DNA from: Candidatus Coatesbacteria bacterium
GTDB taxonomy: Bacteria > RBG-13-66-14
Direction: 5' to 3'
Length of the DNA: 50,114 bases
Assembly: GCA_014728225.1 (NCBI GenBank)
Contig: WJLX01000101.1
Coordinates: 1 to 50,114, forward strand
Shown here: positions 25,901-33,780 of the stretch, in pieces
How the letters are laid out: the number at the start of each line of letters is the position of its first letter
How positions within the stretch are numbered: the stretch's first letter is position 1
The notes under the pieces: model-generated
Seen by the model: the letters and a program-made list of their open reading frames with translations, nothing else
What the model was told of the DNA's origin: nothing
Database searches by the model: none
Translations under genes and position numbers: made by a program

Positions 25901-26130
25901 GCGGGGACCTCCTCGGCGGTTAAATCGAGCTTGCCGAGGCGTTCCCGCAGGCGCTCGAAGAAACCTTCCTCGCGGTCGAAGCCGCTCCAGAGTGAGGCCT
26001 GCAGACAGCCGTCGACGGCGCGCAGCAGCTCGGGACGCTGCGGTTCGTCGGCGGTCAGCTGCACCGCCAGCTCCTCGAGCAGGGGCTCGAGCTGGGAGCG
26101 GTAGTCCTCCAAGGGCCGTTGGTCAGTCAT
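22957..26130 (-). CDS. cheA: hybrid chemotaxis histidine kinase CheA with C-terminal receiver
   Basis: A 1057-residue kinase. Residues 1-260 are an uncharacterised helical, Glu/Ala/Pro-rich extension. The HPt domain follows, with the phospho-His near 308 in REAHTLKGAAAMLGF. The dimerisation segment is near 430-560 and the HATPase near 590-760 (LIRNAVAHGVETTEER, YDDGAGIDP, GRGFGLDIV). A CheW-like domain spans about 770-900 (ISEGLFVTVGGQTFALPL). The receiver covers about 935-1055 (RVLLVDDSVSIRNF, phospho-Asp in LTDLEMPRMHGYE). The fused receiver is typical of non-flagellar or alternative-function systems (Frz, Pil-Chp-like). It overlaps the HPt gene by 8 bp. Confidence 0.97.
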   Translation of the reverse strand: MTDQRPLEDYRSQLEPLLEELAVQLTADEPQRPELLRAVDGCLQASLWSGFDREEGFFERLRERLGKLDLTAEEVPAALVVLLERLAAHLEALPEGDPAAVEEALDRLADLPSAEPPTEEALGELLERGAELADALEAEAPDAEVVTALVELLRRLRENHDDERVNSLWQAAYEELENARRAGAPPGAEAVHTVRAAFAAAAGRPDEPAAAEPAVEKPPVEEDSLAEQLFGGYKPRREEAAAPVEPPPEEAEPAAAVSDADGGVRSEMLDIFTAEAEELIDQLNSNLLLLENETDSLELIRELMREAHTLKGAAAMLGFNAMSRTAKAMEDLLSRADELEHAVPVDGIDLLFELTDTAALLLETVIEQGREVVTEEETHRRIRDLTAGVAELLGAFEELERTPAEAAAPRAEVTGVARSHGFRVDPARLDVLLNLAGELVITRTRIDEIITELAGLSDGYTEQLAELQAAARRLNEYAARGVGAAAGADAGTRHSTISDFSPHEFDRFSELDALNRDLSGQGSDFSNLNENYQRAVGLLSEHLNELSLIAGNIQDEVTLVRMVPFASVATRFRRAARDIARYYDKELDFEVSGEQTEIDKKLLDDLLTPITHLIRNAVAHGVETTEERRALGKPVRGTVSLEAYHLGNSVVLEVYDDGAGIDPRAVGRRALELGLISREEFDSADDDTLRELIFRPGFSTAAELTETAGRGFGLDIVAKRLKEIKGTLDLKSEPGAYTRFILTLPLTLGISEGLFVTVGGQTFALPLTEVEETLMLAPDDLTSLSGREVYRHRDDLLPLRRLDELFDLPSQTTDQFLVIVRQSERRVGLVVDELVGKQEMVVKPTGGLLKNLPMFGGSTTLGDGSVALIINPDDLIGRAPQRRPAAPLETEEPPTTPTTELQRPDQTVVDDQPAPRRTKPRREKLTLTPDSAGVGYGVRVLLVDDSVSIRNFVGRMLSRRGFSVLTAADGLEALDILEREEIDCVLTDLEMPRMHGYELISEIKSNSRTRHLPVMILTARTGEKHRQRAQELGVETFLTKPFNEERLVKQLLQLSGR

Positions 26131-26533
26131 CGTCTCGTTTCCCCGGTTGGTCGTCCAGGTCGGCGAACAGCCTCTCCAGTTCCGTGATCGCCTCGTCCTC
26201 CTGCAGGTCGCCCGTTTCGTAGCCCGCGATCATCTCGCCGAGGCGCTCCCGCCAGCGGGCCAGGGCCTGCAGTTCAGCCCGTTTGATCCGGCGCTCCTCG
26301 AAGAGGTACTCCTGCAGCCGCTGCTCACCCAGACGGGCGGCCCGGGCGGTATTGTCCAGCCCCAGGCTCAGCGCCGAACCACGGACCGTGTGGGCCAGCC
26401 GGTAGAGCTCGTAGTTGGCGTCCTCCACCAGCTCCAGCTCCGGATAGGTCGCCAGCAGCTCGGCGAACCGCCCCAGGTTGGCCCCGGCTTCGGCGATGAA
26501 GGTCTGGATCAGCTCGTATCTCGTCCGACTCAC
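26123..26533 (-). CDS. stand-alone histidine phosphotransfer (HPt) protein
   Basis: A 136-residue helical protein with YRLAHTVRGSALSLGLDNTARAARLGEQ: the phospho-His is near residue 48, and the usual Lys after it is Arg. The start is GTG at 26533, overlapping the cheR stop (GTGA), and the end overlaps the cheA start by 8 bp. A separate HPt next to a CheA that already has one suggests a phosphorelay branch, perhaps accepting phosphate from the CheA receiver and passing it to the PATAN-receiver protein or CheY (inference). Confidence 0.85.
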   Translation of the reverse strand: MSRTRYELIQTFIAEAGANLGRFAELLATYPELELVEDANYELYRLAHTVRGSALSLGLDNTARAARLGEQRLQEYLFEERRIKRAELQALARWRERLGEMIAGYETGDLQEDEAITELERLFADLDDQPGKRDDD

Positions 26534-27405
26534 GCGCCTTCCCCCCGCCGTCGGCGAGTGCGCCGACTCTTGCGGTAGAGCGGCAATCCGGCGAAATCGA
26601 CCAACCGAAAGCGCTCGCTGATGCCGAACAGGCTCTCGGAATGGCCGATGAACAGGTAGCCGTCCTCGACCAGGCCGCGGTGGAGCAGTTCGGCGATGCG
26701 TTGGATGCAGTCGACCTCGAAGTAGATCAGGACGTTGCGGCAGAAGATGACGTCGACGGGGGCGTCGAAGGGCGGTGGACGCAGCAGGTTGTGACGGCGG
26801 GGCCGCACGATCCGGCGCAGGGATTCCCGCAGTCTGCCGAGGTCGGATCCCAGCGGTTCGAGATACCTCTGGCGCAGTCCGGCGGGGATGCGCTCCAGCT
26901 CGGAGCGGCGGTAGATCCCGGCGGCGGTACGCTCCACGGCGCGACGGGAGAGGTCCGTGGCCCAGACCTCCAGCTCCCAGTCCCGCCGCGTTCCCAGCAC
27001 CTCCCGAGCCGTCATCGCCAGGGAATAGGGCTCGTGGCCGCCGGCGCAGCCGGCGCTCCACAGCCGCAGGGTTCGCCGGTCCGCGAAGCCCTTGCGCGAG
27101 ATGATCGCCGGCAGGACGTACTCCCGCAGCACGTGGAACTGGGGCTCGTTGCGGAAGAAGGAGGTCTCCTGGACCAGCAGATCCTCGAGCAGGGTTTCGT
27201 ACTCCTCGCCGTCGGACTGTAGTTGGAGGCGGTAGTGGGCGGGGTCGTCGAGCCCCAGGTGCTTCATCCGCCGGGCCACCCGGTTGGCCAGCTGGTAGAG
27301 CCGGCCCTTGGAGTAGGCCAGTCCGCTGCGCCTCTGCACCAGTTCGCGCAGAGACTCAAGCTGCGCCAGCTCGGTGCCGGTCAGTCTCTCGACCAGATCG
27401 GCCAT
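26530..27405 (-). CDS. cheR: chemotaxis protein methyltransferase CheR
   Basis: Methylates receptor glutamates using SAM. The 291 residues comprise the N-terminal helical domain (ELVQRRSGLAYSKGRLYQLANRVARRM), LVQETSFFRNEPQF, the SAM-binding LRLWSAGCAGGHEPYSLAM, and IFCRNVLIYFE. The usual SAM-site motif GEEPYS reads GHEPYS here, a notable substitution. It has no TPR extension. It starts 11 bp downstream of the MCP gene. Confidence 0.95.
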   Translation of the reverse strand: MADLVERLTGTELAQLESLRELVQRRSGLAYSKGRLYQLANRVARRMKHLGLDDPAHYRLQLQSDGEEYETLLEDLLVQETSFFRNEPQFHVLREYVLPAIISRKGFADRRTLRLWSAGCAGGHEPYSLAMTAREVLGTRRDWELEVWATDLSRRAVERTAAGIYRRSELERIPAGLRQRYLEPLGSDLGRLRESLRRIVRPRRHNLLRPPPFDAPVDVIFCRNVLIYFEVDCIQRIAELLHRGLVEDGYLFIGHSESLFGISERFRLVDFAGLPLYRKSRRTRRRRGEGA

Positions 27406-27416
27406 GCGGGGCCCGG

Positions 27417-29711
27417 TTAACCTTCCTCACCTTCGTCGTTGACGAGGAACTCGTCGGGGACCTTGAAGTTGGCCAGCTCGGCGAGCAACTGTTCGGAGAT
27501 CTTGCCCAGGTCCTCGGCGGCCTGGAGGGACTGGTTGACGCCGACGAGGTTCTGTCGGGTGACCTCGCTGATCTCCTCCATCGACTGGACGATGCCTTCG
27601 GCGCCCTTGGCCTGCTGCTTCGAGGCCAGGGAGATCTCCTGGATCAACTGGGCCGAGGCGTTGACGTTCTCGGTGATCTCGGTCAGCGAGCCGCCGGCCT
27701 TCTCGGCCAGGTCGGCGCCTTCCTCGACCTGCCCGGCGCTGGATTCCATCAGTCGGACGGCCTCGGCGGTCTCGCTCTGGATGCCCTGGATCAGGGTGGC
27801 GATATCCTTGGTGGCCTTGGCCGAGCGCTCGGCCAGCCGGCGGATCTCGTCGGCGACGACGGTGAAGCCGCGGCCGGCCTCGCCGGCGCGGGCGGCCTCG
27901 ATGGCGGCGTTGAGCGCCAGCAGGTTGGTCTGGGTGGCGATGTCGTCGATGACCTCGATGATCTCGCCGATCTCGACGGAGCTCTCCCCCAGGGCCTTGA
28001 TGCGCTCGGCGGTGCCCTGGACGGTCTCGCGGATGGCCAGCACCGCCCGGACGGCCTCGCCGACCTCCTTCTCGCCCTCGGAGGCGATCTCCGAGGCCCG
28101 GTTGGCGGCCTCGGCCGTGGCGGCGGCGTTGTCGGAGACCTGAGAGATCGAGATGCTCATCTCCTCGACGGCCGAGGTGACGTTGGCGATCTGTTCGGCC
28201 TGGATCTCCGAGGAGCGGCTCATCTGCTCCGTGGTGGCGATGATCTCGCTGGAGGCCGAGACCACGCGGGAGGATGTCGTGTTGACCCGGGCCATCAGCC
28301 GGCCGAGCTGTTCGATCATCAGGTTGAAGGAGTCGCCCAGGGAGCCGACGACGTCGGCGGTCACCTCGGCCCGTCCGGTCAGATCGCCCTCGGCGGCGTC
28401 GGAGGTGACGGCCAGCAGGCGCATCATCGAGGCGTTGAGCGCCTCGCGTTCGGTCTCGGTCTGGATCAGCGCCAGGATGCGGTCGAGCATGGTGTTGAGC
28501 GATTCGCCCAGGGCCTGGAGCTCGTCGCCGGTCTGGATGTCGACGCGCTGTTGGTAATCACCGGCCGCGATATTCTCGGTCACCTCGGCCAGCTCGGTCA
28601 GCGGCTTGGTCAGCCGGGTGCCGAACAGGACGCCGGCGCCCACGGCCAGCACGATGGTCACCGCGGCGATGATGATCGCCGTGTTGCGACCGGTCTGGGC
28701 GGCGGCGACCGCCTCGTCGTACTCGATCTCGGCGATCAGGCCGTAGGTCAACTGGGCCTCCTGCACCCGCTCCCAGGCGTCCAGGCCGCGGATGTCCGGC
28801 CCGATGGGCACCTCGTAGTAGACGCCCATGACCTCCTCGCCGCGGTAGTTGGTGTAGACGCCGCGGTGGGGGTCGGTCAGCAGGATCTCCCTCTCGGCCA
28901 GCTCCCGGGTGGCCCGGGTGTCGATGGCCTGCTCCAGGATCGTCGATTCCTCGCCGAAACGGGAGTCCGAGCGCATCAGGTTGTCCGAGCCGACGATGTA
29001 GGTCTCGCCGGTCTCGCCCAGCATCTCGGAGCGGATCAGCAGGGAGTTGATCCGCGCCGGATCGATCTGCACCGCCACGGCGCCGATGATCGTCGTCCCC
29101 CCGGGGGCGCGCACCGGGGCGGCGATGAACATCGCCGGGTTGCCCGTCGGCTGGTAGATCTCGTAGTCGACGACGTTGGTCTCCCCGGTCAGCGCCGTGC
29201 GCACGCAGACGCCCAGGTTGGTGTCCTTGTAGGGCCCGCCCTTGAGGTTGGTGCCCATCTCCTCGCCGCGCAGCACCGAGTAGAGGACGTCGCCGTTGGT
29301 GGCCACCACGTAGACATCCTTGTAGCCGTAGTTGGAGCGGAACTCCTTGAGGAAACGGGAGTAGGGCTCGATGGTCTCGGTGTAGAGCGGGCTGTCCACG
29401 TCGCGGCCCAGCTCGACGAACAGGGGCTGGACGAACTGCAGCATCTCGAGGGTGCTGAAGTCCCGGCTGAGGACGGCCACGTCGGAGAAGCGGTCGTAGA
29501 AGTAGTTCTCCAGGGCGTCGCCGCGGGAGACGCCGATGGCCTCGAAGCTGTCCAGGGTCTGTTGCTCCTGGGCGTCGGCGTTGATGGCGGTGATGACGAT
29601 GGTCAGGCCGGCCGCCGGGATCAGGGTCAGCAAGACCGCCATCAGGATGATCTTGCCGCGGACGGACATCCGCCGCCAGAACAGCAATGATTTCAGGGAG
29701 AACTTAGCCAT
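27417..29711 (-). CDS. methyl-accepting chemotaxis protein with dCache sensor
   Basis: A 764-residue receptor. TM1 is at about 20-40 ([20 protein letters not shown]), and the periplasmic part at about 45-330 is dCache-like ([49 protein letters not shown]). TM2 is at about 338-360 ([20 protein letters not shown]), then HAMP. The signalling domain tip reads [20 protein letters not shown]. There is no NWETF-type C-terminal tether for CheR/CheB; it ends in LVNDEGEEG. It is the only receptor in the operon. The two substrate-binding lipoproteins just upstream are candidate ligand carriers for its periplasmic domain (inference). Confidence 0.96.
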   Translation of the reverse strand: MAKFSLKSLLFWRRMSVRGKIILMAVLLTLIPAAGLTIVITAINADAQEQQTLDSFEAIGVSRGDALENYFYDRFSDVAVLSRDFSTLEMLQFVQPLFVELGRDVDSPLYTETIEPYSRFLKEFRSNYGYKDVYVVATNGDVLYSVLRGEEMGTNLKGGPYKDTNLGVCVRTALTGETNVVDYEIYQPTGNPAMFIAAPVRAPGGTTIIGAVAVQIDPARINSLLIRSEMLGETGETYIVGSDNLMRSDSRFGEESTILEQAIDTRATRELAEREILLTDPHRGVYTNYRGEEVMGVYYEVPIGPDIRGLDAWERVQEAQLTYGLIAEIEYDEAVAAAQTGRNTAIIIAAVTIVLAVGAGVLFGTRLTKPLTELAEVTENIAAGDYQQRVDIQTGDELQALGESLNTMLDRILALIQTETEREALNASMMRLLAVTSDAAEGDLTGRAEVTADVVGSLGDSFNLMIEQLGRLMARVNTTSSRVVSASSEIIATTEQMSRSSEIQAEQIANVTSAVEEMSISISQVSDNAAATAEAANRASEIASEGEKEVGEAVRAVLAIRETVQGTAERIKALGESSVEIGEIIEVIDDIATQTNLLALNAAIEAARAGEAGRGFTVVADEIRRLAERSAKATKDIATLIQGIQSETAEAVRLMESSAGQVEEGADLAEKAGGSLTEITENVNASAQLIQEISLASKQQAKGAEGIVQSMEEISEVTRQNLVGVNQSLQAAEDLGKISEQLLAELANFKVPDEFLVNDEGEEG

Positions 29712-29873
29712 CTGCCTCTACCTCCAGCGGTCGACCTTGCTGATTGTTAACCTAATCCGGTGCGATGAGAAGGGATGAGTGCGGGTGCCGCGGTCCGACG
29801 GGGGCTGGGGCGGCGGGGTCGGTCGGGTCGGCCCCGCCGCTGTCTCTTCGCCAACAGCAGCCTGACGTTCAGC
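29712..29873. other. gap with hairpin between second lipoprotein and MCP
   Basis: A perfect 9-bp stem GCGGCGGGG / CCCCGCCGC at 29810-29818 and 29832-29840 lies 33 bp past the lipoprotein stop. It lacks a U-tract, so it may be a processing or attenuation structure that sets the ratio of abundant lipoprotein to receptor. I see no strong promoter in the rest. Confidence 0.45.
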
Positions 29874-31016
29874 CTAACCTTCCTCGTCTTCTGCTTCTTC
29901 TTCTTCGGCGGGTGCCGCCACCGGGGTGGTCACCGGCGGGCCGGACTGGACGATCTCGCAACTGCGGTGCAGGTCCTCGGGGATGGTTACACCCAGCCGG
30001 GCGGCGGCGGTTTCGTTGATCAGCCGGGCGCCGTCGACATTGGTCTCGATCGGCATGGTGCTGATCGGTACGCCGTTGAGCACCTTGATCACCATCTCGA
30101 CGGCCAGCTCGCCGTGATCCGTGCCGGTGATGCAGTCGCCGAGGAGGGCGCCGTCGTCGCGGACGGTAAAGGCCCAGGTGGCCGTCGTCGGCAGGTCGGT
30201 GTTCCGCAGCGTCCACTCCAGCACCTCGGGTCCGGTGATGTGGTCGCCGTTGGCCCGGCTCAGGGTGTGGTAGACGGTGAGCATGATGAAGTCCGCCGTG
30301 GCGTTGGCCTCGGCGACGGCCTCCTTCCAGACGTCGAACTCGCCGATCTGCTCCTCCATCACCACCTCGATGCCGTAACTGGGCGCCTGCTCCTTGTAGT
30401 ACTCCATGTGGGGCGGGGCCACGGTGGCGTCGTCGTTGAGCAGGGCCATCCGCGTAGCCTCGGGGTAGAGCTGGCGCAGGATCTCGATGGTGCCGGCGAA
30501 GCGGGCCTGGTGCAGACAGCCGCTGATATTGTGACCCGGATTGTCCAGGTTGTCGGCCACGCCGTAGTGGTCGACGGGGTCGTTATTCACCGCGGCGAAG
30601 ACCACGGGGATGTCCTTGTCGAGCATCTGGACGCCGAAGTACTCCATCGCGTTGTCGGCGATCAGGATCACTGCGTCGGGTTGCTGCTCCTCGACGTAGG
30701 CCAGGGTCTCGCTCCCGGCCCGGGTCATGAACTCCACATCGGGGTTGCGCTTGGTGTCCATGTAGTAGTACTCGAGGTTGTAGTCCTCGCCCTCCACCCA
30801 GCGCGAGTCGGCGAAGGCGGTCTCGATGCCCGCGTTGACCTCCTGGACCCAGTTGTACTCCGGATGGTAGCTGTGAACCACCAGGATGTCGTAGACCGCG
30901 CCGGCGTCGGCGTCGGCGTCGGTTGCCGGATCGCCGTCCTCGTCGCAGCCCGTACTCCACAGCAGCGCGAGCAGCGCGGTTAGAACCAGCACTAAGATGG
31001 CTCTCGGGTGCTTCAT
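29874..31016 (-). CDS. ABC-type substrate-binding lipoprotein 2 (ABC_sub_bind-like)
   Basis: A 380-residue protein: signal peptide MKHPRAILVLVLTALLALLWSTGC with lipobox STGC, an acidic linker, then a periplasmic-binding fold beginning DILVVHSYHPEYNWVQEVNAGI and continuing LEYYYMDTKRNPDVEF. It ends in an acidic Pro/Glu tail. It belongs with PF04392-type proteins, which occur with both transporters and sensor systems; no permease or ATPase is nearby, so a sensory role is likely. It is a clear paralogue of the next upstream gene. The frame extends upstream, but ATG 31016 has GGAGGAACC directly before it. Confidence 0.9.
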   Translation of the reverse strand: MKHPRAILVLVLTALLALLWSTGCDEDGDPATDADADAGAVYDILVVHSYHPEYNWVQEVNAGIETAFADSRWVEGEDYNLEYYYMDTKRNPDVEFMTRAGSETLAYVEEQQPDAVILIADNAMEYFGVQMLDKDIPVVFAAVNNDPVDHYGVADNLDNPGHNISGCLHQARFAGTIEILRQLYPEATRMALLNDDATVAPPHMEYYKEQAPSYGIEVVMEEQIGEFDVWKEAVAEANATADFIMLTVYHTLSRANGDHITGPEVLEWTLRNTDLPTTATWAFTVRDDGALLGDCITGTDHGELAVEMVIKVLNGVPISTMPIETNVDGARLINETAAARLGVTIPEDLHRSCEIVQSGPPVTTPVAAPAEEEEAEDEEG

Positions 31017-31113
31017 GGTTCCTCCTTGATTTTGCTGGTGATGGACGAAGCCGCCGTCCAGGCCGTCAATCAAGTCGAACCGGCTCCCCTTCGCCGACGA
31101 GGCGGGTTGGTTC

Positions 31114-32169
31114 CTAGAAGACGGTGCAGCTGGCGCGCAGCGAGTCGGTGACTTCGATACCCCAGCGTTCGGCGGCGGCGGCGTTGACCATCCGTTCGCC
31201 GTCGACGTTCTCGACTACGGAGATGGTCCCCGGTTCGCGACCGTTCAAGTAAACGCCGATCAGTTTGGCGACCTCTTTGCCCTGGTTGACACCGTTGATG
31301 GCCTCGGCGCAGAGGGCGCCGCCCTCGACGGACCAGTCCCAGGTGCCGACGACGGGGATCGGCGAGTTCTCGACGGTCCAGGCCAGGACCTCGTTCTCGT
31401 CGATGTGCTCGCCGGCTGCGTTCTCGATGGTGTGATAGAGGGTCAATTGAATGTAGTCGGCCGTTTCGGCGGCGGCGGCCACGGCGGCCCGCCAGTCCTC
31501 GAAGGTGCCGACGGCCTCGTCGTAGACGACGTCCAGACCCAGCTCGGCGGCCTGGGCCGTCATCCGCTCGATGACCGGCGGCGCCGTGGTGCCGTCATCG
31601 TAGATGAAGGCCACCGCGGCGGCCTCGGGACGCATCTCGCGCAGCAGATCCAGGGTGCCGGCGAAGCGCTCGCGCTCCAGGCAGCCGGTGATGTTATGCC
31701 CGGGCTTGTCGTAGCTGTCGACGATGCCGTAGCTCTCGACGGGATCGCTGTTGACGCCGCAGAAGAACACCGCCCGCTCGCCGTCCAGCAGCTCCTCGCT
31801 GACGTAGGTCTGGGCGTTGTCGTCGACGGTGATCACGATGTCGGCGTCGAGTTCCTCGATCTTCGCCAGGGCGTCCGCGCCGGCCCGCTCGAATTCCTCG
31901 GCGGGGATACGCTTGGTATCCATGTAGAAGTATTCGAGGAGGTAGTCCTCACCCTCGGTCAGGCCGGCGTCGGTCAGTTCGGCCTCCAGGCCCTCGTTGA
32001 CGTCGGCGACCCACTTGTACTCGGGATGATAGCTGTGAACGACGAGAAGCTGCGACGGAGCGTCCGCGGTCTCGTCCTCGGCGGTGACGGTTTCCTCCTC
32101 GCCGTCGCAACCGGCGAAGACGATCAGCAAAGCGAAGCTGAGTAGTATGACGAGGGCAATCCGTTTCAT
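31114..32169 (-). CDS. ABC-type substrate-binding lipoprotein 1 (ABC_sub_bind-like)
   Basis: A 351-residue protein: signal peptide MKRIALVILLSFALLIVFAGC with lipobox FAGC, then QLLVVHSYHPEYKWVADVNEGL, LEYFYMDTKRIPAEEF and FFCGVNSDPVESYG. Its closest relative in the window is the neighbouring lipoprotein, with the same motif order (HSYHPEY, YMDTKR, NNDPVDHYG/NSDPVESYG, PGHNI-GCL), so the pair arose by tandem duplication. GGAGGTTG precedes the ATG. It lies 40 bp downstream of cheW, inside the chemosensory operon. Confidence 0.91.
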   Translation of the reverse strand: MKRIALVILLSFALLIVFAGCDGEEETVTAEDETADAPSQLLVVHSYHPEYKWVADVNEGLEAELTDAGLTEGEDYLLEYFYMDTKRIPAEEFERAGADALAKIEELDADIVITVDDNAQTYVSEELLDGERAVFFCGVNSDPVESYGIVDSYDKPGHNITGCLERERFAGTLDLLREMRPEAAAVAFIYDDGTTAPPVIERMTAQAAELGLDVVYDEAVGTFEDWRAAVAAAAETADYIQLTLYHTIENAAGEHIDENEVLAWTVENSPIPVVGTWDWSVEGGALCAEAINGVNQGKEVAKLIGVYLNGREPGTISVVENVDGERMVNAAAAERWGIEVTDSLRASCTVF

Positions 32170-32209
32170 CGAAAGACAACCTCCAGGGGTTGGCCCGCGG
32201 CCCGTTCCC

Positions 32210-32662
32210 CTAACGATAGGGGGCGAAGGCCTCCAGGCGGGTTAGTTCGACGGCGTCCAGGACGCTGACGGGGCCGCCGCCGCGATTGTAGATGCCGATC
32301 AGCAGTTTGGGGCGCGGCAACTCCGTCGGCGGCGGCAGCAGTTCAGCGGTGTCGAGTTCGGTGATATCGGAAACGAAGTCGACCAGCAGGGCGAAGGCGG
32401 ATTCGGGCTCCGGCTCCAGCACCAGCACCCGGTTGGCGGCGCCCCGGTTGCGCCGGGTCAGCTCGAACAGGCCGCTGATCTCCAGCAAACCGGTGACCAC
32501 GCCGCGCAGGTTGAACAGGCCCAGCACCGTCGACGGCGCGCCGGGGACCGGCGTGACCGACGGCGGGAAGATGATGTCGGTGACGACGGAAACGTCGAGG
32601 GCGAAGGTCTCGCCGCCCAAGCCGAACTCGACGAAGCGTCGCCGCTGCGGGGCTTCAGACAC
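32210..32662 (-). CDS. cheW: chemotaxis coupling protein CheW
   Basis: A 150-residue CheW: FVEFGLGGETFALDVSVVTDIIFPPSVTPVPGAPSTVLGLFNLRGVVTGLLEI is a classical opening, with the NLRG motif that contacts CheA and receptors, and ALLVDFVSDI follows. The start is GTG at 32662 with GGAGGTGA upstream. It is the only full-type CheW of the three in the cluster. Confidence 0.93.
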   Translation of the reverse strand: MSEAPQRRRFVEFGLGGETFALDVSVVTDIIFPPSVTPVPGAPSTVLGLFNLRGVVTGLLEISGLFELTRRNRGAANRVLVLEPEPESAFALLVDFVSDITELDTAELLPPPTELPRPKLLIGIYNRGGGPVSVLDAVELTRLEAFAPYR

Positions 32663-32728
32663 TACTCACCTCCGGCTCGTCGACCGGTCTCCGTACTGCG
32701 TTTAAGCCGTTCGAACCGCGGCCTCGAT

Positions 32729-32840
32729 CACCGAGGGGGCGATAAACCGAGCTGGTTCTCGACGACCTGCTCGACGACCTGCTGGACGACCTGCTCGACG
32801 ACTTGCTGGAACTCCTCGGTCTCGAAGGGTTTTAGTTATC
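32729..32840 (-). pseudogene. duplicated cheY 3' tail with 12-bp repeat expansion
   Basis: Minus-strand reading gives KPFETEEFQQVVE, then QVVQ, QVVE, QVVE, then NQLG. This is the C-terminus of the intact cheY just upstream (KPFETEEFQQVVENQLG) with the four-codon QVVE unit expanded from one to four. No start or receiver body is present. It lies in the cheY-cheW gap. Confidence 0.85.
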
Positions 32841-32905
32841 TACCTCACAGCTTCGACGGGTGTTTACCGGCCCCTGGGGCTCTGGTCACCCACCCCGGGG
32901 CGACC

Positions 32906-33268
32906 CTAGCCGAGCTGGTTCTCGACGACCTGCTGGAACTCCTCGGTCTCGAAGGGTTTTGTTAGATACTCGTCGGCGCCCTGGCGCAGGCCCCAGAACT
33001 TGTCCGAGTCCTGGTCCTTGCTGGTCAGCATGACGACCTTGAGTTTCTCGGTCTTGGGGTCGGAGCGCAGGTCGCGGCAGACCTGGAAGCCGTTCATCTT
33101 GGGCAGGATGATGTCCAGGACGATCAGGTCGGGCAGCTCGCTCTTGGCCATCTCCAGACCGGCGGCGCCGTCGGTGGCTTTGATAATATCGTGGCCGAGG
33201 GGTTCCAGAGCCTCCAGGACCAGCTCCATGTCGACACTCGAATCCTCGACGACCAGTATCTTTGCCAT
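32906..33268 (-). CDS. CheY-like single-domain response regulator
   Basis: A 120-residue receiver: KILVVEDSSVDMEL (acidic pocket), phospho-Asp in LIVLDIILPKMNGFQ, Thr/Ser in VVMLTSKDQ, and Lys in YLTKPFETEEF. MNGFQVCRDLRSDPKTEKLKVVMLTSK resembles PilH/PatA-type regulators of surface behaviour more than the flagellar-motor CheY. It is probably the output or sink for CheA phosphate. A duplicated copy of its tail follows it. Confidence 0.94.
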   Translation of the reverse strand: MAKILVVEDSSVDMELVLEALEPLGHDIIKATDGAAGLEMAKSELPDLIVLDIILPKMNGFQVCRDLRSDPKTEKLKVVMLTSKDQDSDKFWGLRQGADEYLTKPFETEEFQQVVENQLG

Positions 33269-33580
33269 CGGTTCAACCTACCTTTCACTGGGGTGGTTCC
33301 GGCGGGAGGGGGGCCCGCCACCGGGGTTTCCGGCTGGGGTCGTCGACCGACGGGGTCGCTCCCCTGAACGGTCGGGACGCCAAGGCGGCCGACGACGTAA
33401 GAATCTCTCTAGTTCAAAGTTGCAAGAAGTGTGCCAATCACGAATCGTCCGGGCCTTCGTCGGGGGTCTTGGAGCAGCGGAAGGGGAAGATTAAGTATAA
33501 CAAACCGGAACCCTGGGTGCTTTGTCTCAACGCGGGGACGGTCTTTGGTGATCAAAACGGCGACCGGGGCGGCGGCTGTC
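33269..33580. other. gap upstream of cheY-like gene with possible promoter
   Basis: No gene seen. On the minus strand an extended -10, TGTTATACT, lies at 33494-33502 without a good -35, so a second promoter for cheY and the downstream genes is possible. A 17-bp sequence TGCAAGAAGTGTGCCAA at 33421-33437 recurs exactly at 35695-35711. Confidence 0.45.
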
Positions 33581-33739
33581 TCAGTCCTGCTTCATGTAGG
33601 CGTAGAGGCCGAGGTCTTCCCAGAGGGCGAAGCGCTCGTGATCCTCCTCGCTGATGGCTTCTCCGTAGGGGTCGACGGGGTGGGGGTAGCGACGCTGGAT
33701 ATCCTGCCAGCGGGCGATCTCTTCTTCGGAGAGCGACAT
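33581..33739 (-). CDS. small acidic protein, unknown
   Basis: A 52-residue soluble protein (SLSEEEIARWQDIQRRYPHP; DHERFALWEDLGLYAYMKQD). The frame is open upstream to a TTG that overlaps the previous stop, but ATG 33739 has a strong GGAGGTGGG seven bases away. Rich in Glu, Trp and Tyr; no family recognised. Its position between two receiver genes suggests a role as adaptor or phosphatase-like partner of the pathway (inference). Confidence 0.7.
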   Translation of the reverse strand: MSLSEEEIARWQDIQRRYPHPVDPYGEAISEEDHERFALWEDLGLYAYMKQD

Positions 33740-33780
33740 GCGACCCACCTCCGGGGTTGTGGGGGTAGACTGGTGTTGGA

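Noticed and set aside
26534-27061. N-terminal extension of the HPt frame (to 27061)
   Set aside because: It lies out of frame within cheR and is Arg/Pro-rich; GTG at 26533 overlapping the cheR stop is the sensible start.
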